A stretch of 64,000 nucleotides of DNA from GCA-003244245 sp050699815 (GCA_050699815.1 JBOHFT010000002.1:11880-75879); one strand, 5' to 3'; positions 1 to 8,913 are shown, counted from the stretch's first letter. The notes: generated by a model from the sequence alone, not told the origin. Numbers and translations: made by a program.

Positions 1-25
1 CCCCACCGAGCACCAGCGTCCGCAA
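1..25 (-). CDS. cobU: CobU-like adenosylcobinamide kinase, N-terminus only (partial)
   Basis: Only the first eight codons are present before the window edge. Read on the minus strand they give MRTLVLGG from a TTG start, preceded at 31-36 by a perfect AGGAGG ribosome binding site with a 5-nt spacer. MRTLVLGG is the usual opening of CobU-type bifunctional adenosylcobinamide kinase/guanylyltransferase, just before its P-loop, and DUF3043 genes commonly sit next to cobalamin genes. The RBS and the match of the first residues are seen directly; the identity is inferred from very little sequence, and another P-loop NTPase is possible. Confidence 0.45.
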
Positions 26-54
26 CCTGACCTCCTTGCTGTCGTCGGCGACGC

Positions 55-60
55 TACCGT
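55..60 (+). promoter_or_regulatory. -10 box (TACCGT), probable leaderless promoter
   Basis: TACCGT ends 6 nt before the ATG at 67. A TANNNT box this close to a start codon fits a leaderless transcript, an arrangement repeated at about ten other genes in this window. No clear -35 box is seen. Confidence 0.4.
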
Positions 61-66
61 CAGGGG

Positions 67-261
67 ATGAGCCTCCGGTGGCGTTACCAGGATCGGGACG
101 GCGACCCGGCCTCCGGCCCTGACATCACCTTCGAGGATCAGGCCGACGCCGAGGAGTGGCTCGGCCGCGAGTGGTCGGCCCTGCTCGACCGCGGCGTGGC
201 GGCGGTCACCCTGCTTGACGGTCTGGACGAGGTGTACGGGCCGATGAGCCTGCAACCGTAG
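67..261 (+). CDS. Small conserved hypothetical protein, 64 aa
   Basis: A 64-residue acidic protein without signal peptide or membrane segment. The composition (WRYQDRDG near the start, a run of Asp/Glu, then VTLLDGLDEVYGPM) looks like a genuine soluble actinobacterial protein, and the gene fills the space between the divergent cobU-like gene and the convergent DUF3043 gene. The ATG lies 6 nt after a TACCGT box, which suggests leaderless translation. I do not recognise a functional family. Confidence 0.7.
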   Translation: MSLRWRYQDRDGDPASGPDITFEDQADAEEWLGREWSALLDRGVAAVTLLDGLDEVYGPMSLQP

Positions 262-275
262 TCGGCAAGGCCCGC

Positions 276-917
276 CTACGGGATCGGGTCGCCGGGACTG
301 ACGCGGGGCTTGGGTACCCGCAGCCGACGCAGCTGGGTAGCCCTGGTCATCGCATAGAACCCCAGGCTCACGCGGGACCCCGATGCGTCGGGGAACCGTT
401 CGCGGACGCGGCGGTTGACGATCCGGCCGAGCAGCACCCCCTCGACGATCATCGTGACGAGCATCGCCATCGACACCAGCGACACGTACTGCTGCACCAC
501 CGGAGACGGCACCAGGATCGCCACGATGACCAGCAGCGCCAGCGGCATGAACAGGCCGGCGAGGTTGCGCCGGGAGTCCACCAGGTCCCGCACGTAGGCC
601 TTCACCGGGCCGCGATCGCGAGGCAGCAGGTACTTCTCGTCCCCGGCCATCATCCGCTCGCGCCGCGCCGCCGCGGCGGTGCGGCGTTCCTCCTTGGATC
701 CGCGCATCCGGCGCAGTGCTTCCCGCTGGGTCCGCGGCGGGGGCGGGGCCGGGCCGCGCTTGCGCCCCTCGGCCTCCCGGCGGCTGGGCGTGGGTCGGCC
801 CTTGCCGGCGGTGTGGGCACGGTGCGTCACGTCGTCGGCGTCGGGTGCCACCTCGTCCGTCGGCTCCGGCTCGGGATCGGTGGCTCCGGGGCCGGTCTTG
901 CCGCGCAGGAACCTCAC
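276..917 (-). CDS. DUF3043 domain membrane protein, 213 aa
   Basis: An actinobacterial integral membrane protein equivalent in position and layout to M. tuberculosis Rv2206. The N-terminal half is a highly charged cytoplasmic region rich in Arg, Pro and Glu; the DUF3043 core carries the segment KYLLPRDRGPVKAYVRDLVD, followed by two hydrophobic segments (about residues 125-145 and 150-170) and a basic tail. The GTG start at 917 gives MRFLRGKTG, the usual opening for this family; the open frame extends far upstream but only as the antisense of the glycerate kinase gene. Function is unknown. It ends convergently 15 bp from the small upstream gene. Confidence 0.85.
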   Translation of the reverse strand: MRFLRGKTGPGATDPEPEPTDEVAPDADDVTHRAHTAGKGRPTPSRREAEGRKRGPAPPPPRTQREALRRMRGSKEERRTAAAARRERMMAGDEKYLLPRDRGPVKAYVRDLVDSRRNLAGLFMPLALLVIVAILVPSPVVQQYVSLVSMAMLVTMIVEGVLLGRIVNRRVRERFPDASGSRVSLGFYAMTRATQLRRLRVPKPRVSPGDPIP

Positions 918-948
918 GATGGCCAGCCTAGGACAACGCAGCGGGGCG

Positions 949-954
949 TAGCGT
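949..954 (+). promoter_or_regulatory. -10 box (TAGCGT), probable leaderless promoter
   Basis: TAGCGT lies 8 nt before the GTG at 963, the spacing expected when the first base of the start codon is the transcript 5' end. No Shine-Dalgarno sequence is present. Confidence 0.4.
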
Positions 955-962
955 CGGCGGCT

Positions 963-2075
963 GTGCGCGTGTTGATCGCCCCGGACTGTTTCGGCGGGAC
1001 TTTGAGCGCCACGGAGGCGGCCGAAGCCGTCGGAAGGGGATGGCGGCGGGCCACCCCCGGCGACGAGCTGATGCTGCGCCCGCTGGCCGACGGAGGCCCG
1101 GGTTTCGTGGACGTGCTGCACGGCGCGCTGGGCGGAACTATGCACAGTCCCCGGGTCACCGGCCCGGCAGGCGACCCAGTGACCGCCCGCTGGCTGGAGC
1201 ACGGGACGACCGGTTACGTGGAGGCTGCGCAAGCGTGTGGCCTGCACCTGGTGGCTTCCGGGCGGCGCGACGCGACGGCTGCGACCAGCCGCGGGGTGGG
1301 GGAGCTGCTCGCCGCGGTGCGAGACGTCGGCCTGCGCACCGCGGTGGTGGGCCTGGGCGGTTCGGCCAGCTCCGACGGTGGAGCCGGAGCGCTCGCGGCA
1401 CTCGGCGCAGTCGCCGTGGACGCCGCAGGCCAGCCGCTGCCAGCCGGTGGCGCCGCCCTCGTCCGGTGCGCGCGGCTCGATGGCCGGGCGGTGGTGGATG
1501 GTCTGGGGCTGGTCGCCGCCGCTGACGTGACCAACCCGCTGCTGGGCCGGCACGGCGCCGCCGAGGTCTTCGGCCCGCAGAAGGGTGCCGGGCCCGAACA
1601 GGTGCGCGCCCTGGAGGCGGCACTGTCCCGCTGGGCCGACGTGCTGGAGGAGGCAACTGGGCGGACGGTCCGGGGACTGCCCTCGGCCGGGGCGGCGGGA
1701 GGCCTCGGTGCGGCGTTGCTCGGGCTCGGCGCCGAGCGGGTCTCCGGTGCGCAGCTGGTGGCCGAACGCACCGGATTGGGCGACGCGCTGGACACCGCGG
1801 AGTTGGTGATCACCGGTGAGGGCAGCTTCGACTGGCAGTCGCTGCGCGGCAAGCTCGTCACCACGCTCGCCGACGGCGCCGCTGCCCGTGGGCTGCCCTG
1901 CATCGTGCTGGCCGGGCAGGTATCAGTCGGGCGGCGGGAGGCGGCTGCGGCCGGAATCACCGCCGCGTACGCCGCGGCGGACCTGGCCGGCTCGGTGCAG
2001 GCCGCACTGGCTGACCCGGCGGGTACCCTGGAAGCGGTGGCCGAGCACGCCGCCCGTCAGTGGGGCGGGCGGTGA
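963..2075 (+). CDS. Glycerate kinase
   Basis: Phosphorylates glycerate with ATP, feeding it into lower glycolysis or the serine cycle. The 370-residue protein has the family-1 glycerate kinase pattern: start MRVLIAPDCFGGTLSA, then LRPLADGGPGFVDVL, VVGLGGSASSDGGAG, VTNPLLGRHGAA and a late VITGEGSFDWQSLRGK motif. The GTG at 963 was chosen because the family begins at this conserved strand and a TANNNT box lies 8 nt upstream; longer in-frame starts would overlap the divergent DUF3043 gene. Rv2205c is the positional counterpart in M. tuberculosis. Glycerate 2- versus 3-phosphate specificity cannot be read from the sequence. Confidence 0.9.
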   Translation: MRVLIAPDCFGGTLSATEAAEAVGRGWRRATPGDELMLRPLADGGPGFVDVLHGALGGTMHSPRVTGPAGDPVTARWLEHGTTGYVEAAQACGLHLVASGRRDATAATSRGVGELLAAVRDVGLRTAVVGLGGSASSDGGAGALAALGAVAVDAAGQPLPAGGAALVRCARLDGRAVVDGLGLVAAADVTNPLLGRHGAAEVFGPQKGAGPEQVRALEAALSRWADVLEEATGRTVRGLPSAGAAGGLGAALLGLGAERVSGAQLVAERTGLGDALDTAELVITGEGSFDWQSLRGKLVTTLADGAAARGLPCIVLAGQVSVGRREAAAAGITAAYAAADLAGSVQAALADPAGTLEAVAEHAARQWGGR

Positions 2076-2109
2076 GGGTTCCCGCCCCTGGCAGGGAGCG
2101 GGAATCACC
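2071..2109 (+). terminator. Hairpin after glycerate kinase gene
   Basis: The arms at 2071-2085 and 2098-2109 pair through GGTGA...TTCCCGC with GCGGGAATCACC around a GC-rich loop. The left arm overlaps the glycerate kinase stop codon. No T-run follows, as is usual in GC-rich actinobacteria. Confidence 0.45.
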
Positions 2110-2169
2110 CGCCGGTCGCGGGCGTTACCGTGGTGCAGACAGTTCCAGCGCCGATCCCAGGGGAGAACC

Positions 2170-2532
2170 ATGACCGTCGAGAACATCGCCGACACCGAGG
2201 TGGCGACCCATGGTGTCGAGCTCACCGATGCCGCTGCCGCCAAGGCGAAGACGCTCCTCGACCAGGAGGGCCGGACTGACATGCACCTGCGCATCGCCGT
2301 GCAGCCGGGTGGCTGCGCAGGCCTGCGCTACCAGCTGTTCTTCGATGAGCGCACGCTCGATGGCGATGCCAAGCGGGACTTCAACGGCCTCGCGGTCGTT
2401 GTCGACCGGATGAGCACCCCCTACCTGCAGGGCGCGGTGATCGATTTCGTGGACACGATCGAGAAGCAGGGCTTCACCATCGACAACCCCAACGCGGGTG
2501 GTTCCTGCGCCTGCGGCGACTCCTTCAACTGA
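2170..2532 (+). CDS. erpA: HesB/IscA/ErpA-type iron-sulfur cluster carrier
   Basis: A 120-residue A-type Fe-S carrier that would accept clusters from the SUF machinery and pass them to apo-proteins. The three ligand cysteines are visible: one in QPGGCAGLRY near residue 46 and two in the C-terminal GGSCACGDSF motif. The ATG at 2170 follows a GGGGAGA ribosome binding site. It corresponds to Rv2204c, and sits beside cytochrome bc1/oxidase genes whose Rieske protein needs a cluster, although it has no visible operon link to them. It converges on asnB with 21 bp between the stops. Confidence 0.92.
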   Translation: MTVENIADTEVATHGVELTDAAAAKAKTLLDQEGRTDMHLRIAVQPGGCAGLRYQLFFDERTLDGDAKRDFNGLAVVVDRMSTPYLQGAVIDFVDTIEKQGFTIDNPNAGGSCACGDSFN

Positions 2533-2553
2533 GCCCGTCACACCTGAACCGGC

Positions 2554-4482
2554 CTAAACCTGAACCGGATAGTGCGGTTCGGGCACCTTGGGGATGATCC
2601 GCTGCTCGATGAAGATGCCGTGCCAGAGCATGAAGACCAGCACCGCCCAGATTCGCCTGCTGTGATCTCGCGGACCCGCGCGGTGCTCATCGAGCATCCG
2701 GTGCACTGCCCGCAGGTCCAGGAACTCCGTGGTGCCGGACTCGTCGATGATGCCACGGGCCCAGTCGTGCAGGTCCTCTCGCAGCCAGTGCCGGATCGGC
2801 ACCGGGAAACCCAGTTTGCGCCGGTTCAGCACGTGGGTCGGCACGATGTCGCGCAGTGCCCGGCGCAGGGCGTGCTTGGTGGTCTCGCGAGTGATCTTCT
2901 CCTCGAGCGGGATGGTGGCGGCCACCCGGAACACCTCCGGGTCCAGGAAGGGCACCCGTAGCTCCAGCGAGTTGGCCATGGTCATCTTGTCCGCCTTGAC
3001 CAGGATGTCGCCGCGCAGCCAGGTGAACAGGTCCACGTGCTGCATGCGGGCTACCGGATCCCAGCCGCTCGAGGCGGCATAGGGCGCCGCCGTGACGTCG
3101 GCGTGCGAGATGGCGGGGTCGTATCCACGCAGGACGGCGCGCAGCTGGCCGTCCGGGAAGATCCGCGCGTTGCCGTAGTAGCGCTGCTCCAGCGTCAGTG
3201 AGCCACGACGGAGCAGGTCCTTGCCGCGCACCCCGTCCGGGATGCGGGCAGAGATCCGGCCAAGTGTCCGGCGCAACCCGCCGGGGATCTTCTCGAACGC
3301 CGCCAGCGAGAGCGGTTCCCGGTAGATGGTGTAGCCGCCGAAGAGCTCGTCGGCGCCTTCCCCGGACAGCACCACCTTGACGTGTTCCCTGGCCTCGCGG
3401 GCGATGAACCACAGTGGCACCAGCGCAGGGTCGGCCACCGGGTCGTCGAGGTACCAGACGATCAACGGCAGCGCCTCCGCCAGCTCGGTGGCCGAGACGG
3501 TGCGGATCACGTGCCGGACGCCGATCGCGGCCGCCGACTCCGCAGCCACGTCCACCTCGGAGTAGCCGTCCCGCTCGAAGCCGGTGGTGAAGGTGATCAG
3601 ATCCGGATTGTGCTCCCGGGCCAGCGCGGCGATCGCGGTGGAGTCGATTCCACCAGACAGAAAGGCCCCGACGGTGACGTCGGCCCGCATGTGCTTGGCC
3701 ATCGAGTCACGCAGCGCCGCGGTGATCTCGTCGTGCAGGGCCTGCGCCTGCGTTTTGGAGCGGACCGGCCGGGTCTGGAAATCGGGATGAAAGTAGCGCT
3801 CGGTGAGCAGCTCGCCGCCGGGGGAGAGGGTGAACGAGGTGCCGGACTCGATCCGGGTGATCCCGGTGTGCAGGGATGCCGGTTCGGGCACGTACTGCAG
3901 CGTCAGATAGTGCTGCAGCGCCCGGCGATCCACCTCCATGGACACACCCAGCGACGGCGCCAGCTCAAGGAGGCTCTTTTTCTCGCTGGCGAACGCCACG
4001 CCGTCCGGCCCGGCACAGCTGAAAAGTGGCTTGATGCCGAAGGGGTCCCGGGCACCGAAGGCGACCCGCGACTGCGTGTCCCAGATGACGAACGCGAACA
4101 TTCCCCGGAGCCGCTGCACGGCAGCGGTTCCGAAGCGGTGGTAAGCGGCCAGGATGACCTCGGTGTCGCCCTCGGTGGCAAAGCTCACGCCGTAAGGTTC
4201 GCTCTGAAGTTCCTCGCGGAGCTCGACGTAGTTGTAGATCTCCCCGTTGAACAGGATGGTGTAGCGCTCGGGTGCCTCGGGCGGACCCCACCGCAGGGGC
4301 TGGTGGGAGTGCTCCAGATCGATGATGGAAAGCCGGTTGAATCCGAGCACCACGTCAGTGTCGTACCAGGTCCCGGTCTCGTCGGGGCCGCGATGCCGCT
4401 GGCAGCGCAACGCCGCGGTCACGTCGGCGACCCGCCCCGCCGCGTCCTGCTGTGCCGCCACCAGTCCCAGCAACCCGCACAC
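2554..4482 (-). CDS. asnB: Asparagine synthase (glutamine-hydrolysing)
   Basis: Makes asparagine from aspartate, glutamine and ATP; paralogues of this clade also amidate cell-envelope precursors. The GTG start at 4482 places the nucleophilic cysteine at position 2 (MCGLLGLVAAQ), as required for the class II amidotransferase domain; a longer frame would bury it. The glutaminase half contains CQRHRGPDETG and LFNGEIYNY; the synthetase half has the PP-loop SGGIDSTAIAAL and LSGEGADELFGGY. At 642 residues it has normal family length. It is divergent from ctaC across about 190 bp, the same arrangement of neighbours as Rv2201/Rv2200c. Confidence 0.93.
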   Translation of the reverse strand: MCGLLGLVAAQQDAAGRVADVTAALRCQRHRGPDETGTWYDTDVVLGFNRLSIIDLEHSHQPLRWGPPEAPERYTILFNGEIYNYVELREELQSEPYGVSFATEGDTEVILAAYHRFGTAAVQRLRGMFAFVIWDTQSRVAFGARDPFGIKPLFSCAGPDGVAFASEKKSLLELAPSLGVSMEVDRRALQHYLTLQYVPEPASLHTGITRIESGTSFTLSPGGELLTERYFHPDFQTRPVRSKTQAQALHDEITAALRDSMAKHMRADVTVGAFLSGGIDSTAIAALAREHNPDLITFTTGFERDGYSEVDVAAESAAAIGVRHVIRTVSATELAEALPLIVWYLDDPVADPALVPLWFIAREAREHVKVVLSGEGADELFGGYTIYREPLSLAAFEKIPGGLRRTLGRISARIPDGVRGKDLLRRGSLTLEQRYYGNARIFPDGQLRAVLRGYDPAISHADVTAAPYAASSGWDPVARMQHVDLFTWLRGDILVKADKMTMANSLELRVPFLDPEVFRVAATIPLEEKITRETTKHALRRALRDIVPTHVLNRRKLGFPVPIRHWLREDLHDWARGIIDESGTTEFLDLRAVHRMLDEHRAGPRDHSRRIWAVLVFMLWHGIFIEQRIIPKVPEPHYPVQV

Positions 4483-4628
4483 GCTTTCGCCCTCTCGTCG
4501 GTGGCCGGACCGCTCATGGCGGCCCACGATGAAGTATGCCGACCGTCGCGCGGGACACTCACTCCCCGGGGGAGCTGTGGCCGTGGCGCTGGTTTACGCT
4601 CCAGTGAAATGAGCTGATGGCCGCACGA

Positions 4629-4656
4629 GGTAACAGGCACGGGGTAACAGGCACGG
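4629..4656 (+). repeat. 14-bp perfect tandem repeat upstream of ctaC
   Basis: GGTAACAGGCACGG occurs twice head to tail (4629-4642 and 4643-4656), just before the ctaC ribosome binding site. The 14-nt period is not a multiple of three, which argues that this stretch is untranslated leader and supports the downstream start at 4677. Confidence 0.8.
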
Positions 4657-4676
4657 GCGACGGGGAGGAACCAGGC

Positions 4677-5642
4677 GTGATCGGTGTGGTCGGTTCCTGT
4701 GCGGTCCGGCTGCTGAAGGTGGCCGGTCTGGCCGGGGTGGTCGCCTTCCTGTCCACTGGGTGCTCGGTGCACGAGGTGTTCGCGTTCGGCTGGCCGGAGG
4801 GGGTCACCCCGCAGGCCGAGACGATGCGGGCACTGTGGATCTGGGCGACGGTAGCCGCGCTGGCGGTCGGGGCGATCGTCGGGGGGCTGATCATGTGGTC
4901 GGTCGCCTTCCACCGCAAGCGGTCTGACGAGATACCCCGGCAGACCCAGTACAACCTGCCGCTGGAGATCGTCTACACGGTCATCCCGTCCGTGATCGTG
5001 GCCGTGCTTTTTTACTACACCGTGACGGCGCAGAACTTCGTCAACGCCAAAGTCGATAACCCTGACCTGCGGGTGAAAGTGGTCGGCTTCCAATGGAACT
5101 GGGAGTTCCAATACCTGCAGGACAGGCCGGGCACCGACGGCGTCTACCAAGCCCGCCGGACCGTGGAAGGCGCACCGCTGTCCACCGTCGGCTCGTCCAC
5201 CACGATCCCGATCCTGGTAGTGCCGACCAATCGGGTAGTGGAATACCGGATCGAGTCCACCGACGTTCTGCACGCGTTCTTCATCCCGGAGTTCCTCTTC
5301 AAGCGTGACGTCTTCCCGCGACCGGAGAAGAACAGCACCGACCACGTGTTCCAGACCACGGTGCAGCGGCCGGGTGCCTTTGTCGGTCGCTGCGCGGAGC
5401 TGTGCGGCACCTACCACGCCATGATGAATTTCGAGCTGCGGGCCTTGCCGGAAGGCCTGTTCGACCGATACCTGGTGTTGCGGGCCCAGACCAACCCCCA
5501 GACCCAACGTCCTTACACCGCCGGCGAGGCGCTCGCGCAGCTGAACTGCGGTGAGCTGTGCGTGCCCGAGGCAGTGACCACCACCCCGTTCGGCACCGAC
5601 CGCACCGCCCGCGAGGCCCGTCAGGTCAGTGGGGGCCACTAA
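4677..5642 (+). CDS. ctaC: Cytochrome c oxidase subunit II (aa3 type)
   Basis: CuA-bearing subunit of the terminal oxidase, accepting electrons from the cytochrome bcc complex. From the GTG at 4677 the protein has 321 residues, begins with a lipoprotein signal ending LSTGC, has two membrane helices (about residues 55-80 and 105-125), and ends in a periplasmic cupredoxin domain with GFQWNWEF and the CuA motif CAELCGTYHAMM. The start was chosen for its GGGGAGGA site 8 nt upstream and because it puts the lipobox at normal distance; an ATG at 4617 is in frame but leads through a tandem repeat. ctaF follows after 54 bp. The catalytic subunit gene ctaD is not in this window. Confidence 0.93.
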   Translation: MIGVVGSCAVRLLKVAGLAGVVAFLSTGCSVHEVFAFGWPEGVTPQAETMRALWIWATVAALAVGAIVGGLIMWSVAFHRKRSDEIPRQTQYNLPLEIVYTVIPSVIVAVLFYYTVTAQNFVNAKVDNPDLRVKVVGFQWNWEFQYLQDRPGTDGVYQARRTVEGAPLSTVGSSTTIPILVVPTNRVVEYRIESTDVLHAFFIPEFLFKRDVFPRPEKNSTDHVFQTTVQRPGAFVGRCAELCGTYHAMMNFELRALPEGLFDRYLVLRAQTNPQTQRPYTAGEALAQLNCGELCVPEAVTTTPFGTDRTAREARQVSGGH

Positions 5643-5696
5643 TCTTGCGGGTGTCCGGCAGGGTCCCGTCGGCAGGTTCGAGAGCGAGGCAGCCCC

Positions 5697-6098
5697 ATGA
5701 GGGTCGAGGCGCGGATCTTCGAGGTCATCACGGCGTTCTTCTTCCTGTCCGCCGTGGTCTATGGCCTGTGGTCAGGCGGTGAGCCAGTCGGGACGGCTGG
5801 CTTGATCCTCACCGGTGGGCTGACCCTCATCGTCGGCACCTACTTCCGGTTCGTCTCCCGGCGGGTACGGATGCGCCCGGAGGACAATGCCGATGCTGAG
5901 ATCTCTGATGGTGCCGGCGAGCTTGGCTTCTTCTCACCCGGCAGTTACTGGCCGTTCGGGATGGCCCTGTCGGCGAGCGTGCTCGGGTTCGCGCTCGCTT
6001 TGGAACAGTGGTGGATGGTCGCGGTCGGCGTCGCTGTGGTCCTCATCACGGTGGGTGGGCTGATCTTCGAGTACCACATTGGCCCCAAGCCCGAGTGA
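5697..6098 (+). CDS. ctaF: Cytochrome c oxidase subunit IV, actinobacterial type
   Basis: Small accessory subunit found in actinobacterial bcc-aa3 supercomplexes. The 133 residues form two N-terminal helices (residues 5-25 and 30-50), a hydrophilic stretch with ENADAEISD-like acidic sequence, then two C-terminal helices, ending in a cytoplasmic HIGPKPE tail. It follows ctaC in the same direction and converges on qcrB with a 14-bp gap, the conserved Rv2200c-Rv2199c arrangement (mmpS3 of mycobacteria is missing here). Confidence 0.9.
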   Translation: MRVEARIFEVITAFFFLSAVVYGLWSGGEPVGTAGLILTGGLTLIVGTYFRFVSRRVRMRPEDNADAEISDGAGELGFFSPGSYWPFGMALSASVLGFALALEQWWMVAVGVAVVLITVGGLIFEYHIGPKPE

Positions 6099-6112
6099 GA
6101 AACAGTGACAAA

Positions 6113-7774
6113 CTAGTCGCTAGGCTGTTGCGGCCGACCGGCCAGTTTCCGGTCTGAGCCGTCGGGACTGGCGCCGTTGCCGGAAGCGGCCTCGAGGCGA
6201 GCTTGCTCCAGCGCCCTGGTCTGCTCGGCAGGGTCGGGCTGAAACAGGGATCCCGGCACTGGTGAGCCGGCCGAGCCCAGCTGGTTCATCCGCTTGGGTA
6301 CCCGGGCACCCTGGTATTCCAGTGGGATGGGGTGGCCGTGCTCATCGACGCCGCCCAGCGGCTGGTGCACCTCGATGAACTCACCGTGCGGCAGGCGCTT
6401 GATGATGCCGGTCTCGATGCCGTGTTCCAGGATCGCCCGGTCCGCACGCTGCAGGCCGAGGCAGATCCGGTAGGTGACGTAGTAGGCGATCGGGGGCAGC
6501 AACAGCAGACCGATGCGCCCCGCCCAGGTGGTCGCGTTCAGCGAGATGTCGAATACGTAGGCGATGACGTCATTGCCGCCCGAGAGCAGCAGCACGAACA
6601 TGAACGAGATCGCCATCATGCCCAGGCCGGCCCGCACCGGAACGTCCCGGGGACGCTGCAGCAGGTTGTGGGTGGCGTTGTCCTTGGTCAGCTTGCGCTC
6701 GATGGCAGGATACGTCGCCGCGAGAGTGAACATGATCATGGGAAGCACCATCGTCGGCCAGAACGACGCGGGAATCAGATAGTCGCCCAGGTAGAGCTCC
6801 CAGGCGGGCCACAGCCGGGTCGAGCCGTCGAGCCAGCCGACGTACCAGTCGGGCTGCGAGGCCGCCGAGACCTGAGCCGGGTTGTACGGGCCGAAGTTCC
6901 ACACCGGGTTGATCTGGAACAGCCCCGCCATGATGCAGATCACACCGATGTTCACCATGGCAAAGCCGCTGGCCTTCACCGCGAAGATCGGCATGATCCG
7001 CACCCCGACCACGTTGCGCTCGGTGCGGCCGGGGCCGGGGAACTGGGTGTGCTTCTGGTACCAGACCAGCCCCAGGTGCACCGCGATCAGCGCGAGCAGG
7101 ATGCCGGGGACGACCAGCACGTGCAGGATGAAGAACCGCGGAATGATCACTTCGCCGGGGAACTCGCCACCGAAGAACGCCCAGTGCGCCCAGGTGCCGA
7201 TCACCGGTGGGGACATGGTGATCGCCGAGATGATCCGGAGTCCGGTTCCCGACAGCAGATCGTCGGGCAGCGAGTAGCCGGTGAGGCCCTCGAACCCGGC
7301 CAGGATCGCGATGACGACGCCGATCATCCAGTTCGTCTCCCGCGGCTTGCGGAAAGCGCCGGTGAAGAAGGTCCGGAACATGTGCGCGACGATGGCCGCG
7401 ACGAACAGCAGCGCCGCCCAGTGGTGCACCTGCCGGATGAACAACCCTCCACGGACCTCGAAAGACAGCTCCAGGGTCGACTCGTACGCCCGGGACATCT
7501 CGATCCCGCGCAGGTTCTGGAAGGGACCCTGATACTCGACCTCCGCCATGGAGGGGTCGAAGAACAGCGCCAGGTACGTCCCGGACAGCAACAGCACGAT
7601 GAAGCTGTTCAGCGCGATCTCCCCGAGCATGAACGACCAGTGCGTCGGGAAGACCTTGTTGATCTGCCGGCGCAGGCCGGCGGCCAGGTGGAACCGCTGG
7701 TCGAGCTCGTCGGCCGTCTTGCCGGCTCTGGCAGCCAGGCCCGACGGCTTGCTCGGCGTCGTCATCGCACTCAC
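6113..7774 (-). CDS. qcrB: Cytochrome bc1 complex cytochrome b subunit
   Basis: Cytochrome b of the menaquinol:cytochrome c reductase. The 553-residue protein has the actinobacterial layout: N-terminal amphipathic segment, helices carrying the haem histidines (HHWAALLFVAAIVAHMF and later HILVVPGILLALIAVHLG), the quinol-site region and a long hydrophilic C-terminal extension of about 120 residues typical of QcrB in this phylum. The GTG start at 7774 overlaps the qcrA stop by GTGA, showing translational coupling; an ATG at 7765 is an alternative. It is the last gene of the ctaE-qcrC-qcrA-qcrB operon. Confidence 0.95.
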   Translation of the reverse strand: MSAMTTPSKPSGLAARAGKTADELDQRFHLAAGLRRQINKVFPTHWSFMLGEIALNSFIVLLLSGTYLALFFDPSMAEVEYQGPFQNLRGIEMSRAYESTLELSFEVRGGLFIRQVHHWAALLFVAAIVAHMFRTFFTGAFRKPRETNWMIGVVIAILAGFEGLTGYSLPDDLLSGTGLRIISAITMSPPVIGTWAHWAFFGGEFPGEVIIPRFFILHVLVVPGILLALIAVHLGLVWYQKHTQFPGPGRTERNVVGVRIMPIFAVKASGFAMVNIGVICIMAGLFQINPVWNFGPYNPAQVSAASQPDWYVGWLDGSTRLWPAWELYLGDYLIPASFWPTMVLPMIMFTLAATYPAIERKLTKDNATHNLLQRPRDVPVRAGLGMMAISFMFVLLLSGGNDVIAYVFDISLNATTWAGRIGLLLLPPIAYYVTYRICLGLQRADRAILEHGIETGIIKRLPHGEFIEVHQPLGGVDEHGHPIPLEYQGARVPKRMNQLGSAGSPVPGSLFQPDPAEQTRALEQARLEAASGNGASPDGSDRKLAGRPQQPSD

Positions 7775-8913
7775 GACCTCCGCTCCCAGAACGCCGGTCC
7801 TACCGGTTCGATGAAGTCACCGTTGGCATAGAAGTATCCCTCATCGTTGACGTCGATGGGCAGCTGAGGCAAGGCCCTGGTGGCCGGACCGAAAATCGGC
7901 TTAGCATACTCCAGCATGTCGAACTGTGACTGGTGGCATGGGCACAGCAGCCGGGCGGTCTGCGCCTCGTACAGCGAGGCTGGGCAGCCCAGGTGGGTGC
8001 AGATCTTCGAGTACGCGTAGAAGTCGCCGTGGTTGAAGCCGACCTGCCCCTTGCGCTGGATCACCTGCGCCGCCTGGTCCGGCCGCAACCGGATGAGCAT
8101 CACGGGGCTGTCGGACGCGCGCAGCGCCTTGTGCGCCTCCTCCGCCGACCAGGAGCGCTTGTACGGGAAGACCGTCGCGATGCTCCCGGCGGCGAGGTCC
8201 TCGGGCCGGGCCAGCGTGAGCCGCTCGGCGTCATAACGCAGGAACACCGGCTCGCCGTCGTCCGGGCGCCAGGGTGTGACCCACAGCGCGGCGTTGGCGC
8301 CGCCCTCCCATGGGTTGCGCACCAGGCCGCCCAAGGCGAGGACTCCCACCCCGACACCGAGGACGCCAGCACCCGCCCCAGCCGCTCGCTTGATCAGGGA
8401 CCGCCGCCCGATAGCGCTTCGGGTACCGCTGTCGGCCAGGATCGCGGTGGTCGTCACGCGGTCCACCGCTGCGGAACCACCCATGTGACGTTCCTGCACC
8501 GCAGTCTCGTGCGGCAGCAGGCGCTTGGCGTAGGCGATCGTCCCGGCGCCGAGGGCGTATACCGATAGCCCAAGCAAGACCCCGATGATCGGCGTGTAGA
8601 GCTGGTAGAGCAGATGGCCGCTGTCCGGGCTGCCGGGTGGGACGTATTCGTAAGGCAAGAGCAGGTAGGCCGCGAGGAATCCCAGGCCAGCCAGTGCCGC
8701 GATAATGAACCACCACGCGACCTTGCGCTGGGCGCGTTTCTCGGCGCGGGTGCCCGGCACCGGGAACGGGTCCTCCTGGTGCGCCATGGTCACCCCGTCG
8801 GCGGCCAGGCCCAGCCGGACCAGTTCTTCGCGGCTCAACGTGGACAGATCGACGTCACCTGGGGGCTGTCGCTGCCCAGTCGGCCCTCCGGCAGGCGTAC
8901 CGTCGCCGCTCAT
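7771..8913 (-). CDS. qcrA: Cytochrome bc1 complex Rieske iron-sulfur subunit
   Basis: Carries the [2Fe-2S] cluster that takes the first electron from menaquinol. The 380-residue protein is longer than proteobacterial Rieske proteins because of an N-terminal extension with three membrane helices (about 75-100, 115-135 and 185-205), the actinobacterial form. Cluster ligands are visible in CTHLGC and CPCHQSQF. The ATG at 8913 overlaps the qcrC stop (ATGA). The third helix is preceded by GRRSLIKRAAG, a twin-arginine-like motif that matches the known partial Tat dependence of such proteins. Confidence 0.95.
   Translation of the reverse strand: MSGDGTPAGGPTGQRQPPGDVDLSTLSREELVRLGLAADGVTMAHQEDPFPVPGTRAEKRAQRKVAWWFIIAALAGLGFLAAYLLLPYEYVPPGSPDSGHLLYQLYTPIIGVLLGLSVYALGAGTIAYAKRLLPHETAVQERHMGGSAAVDRVTTTAILADSGTRSAIGRRSLIKRAAGAGAGVLGVGVGVLALGGLVRNPWEGGANAALWVTPWRPDDGEPVFLRYDAERLTLARPEDLAAGSIATVFPYKRSWSAEEAHKALRASDSPVMLIRLRPDQAAQVIQRKGQVGFNHGDFYAYSKICTHLGCPASLYEAQTARLLCPCHQSQFDMLEYAKPIFGPATRALPQLPIDVNDEGYFYANGDFIEPVGPAFWERRS

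Noticed and set aside
4617..4676. Earlier ATG start for ctaC
   Set aside because: It would add 20 residues from a non-triplet tandem repeat before a normal lipoprotein signal, and it lacks a good ribosome binding site.
6332..7831. 499-codon plus-strand frame across qcrB
   Set aside because: It is the reverse complement of a clear cytochrome b gene and has a His/Arg/Gln-rich composition typical of antisense frames in GC-rich DNA.
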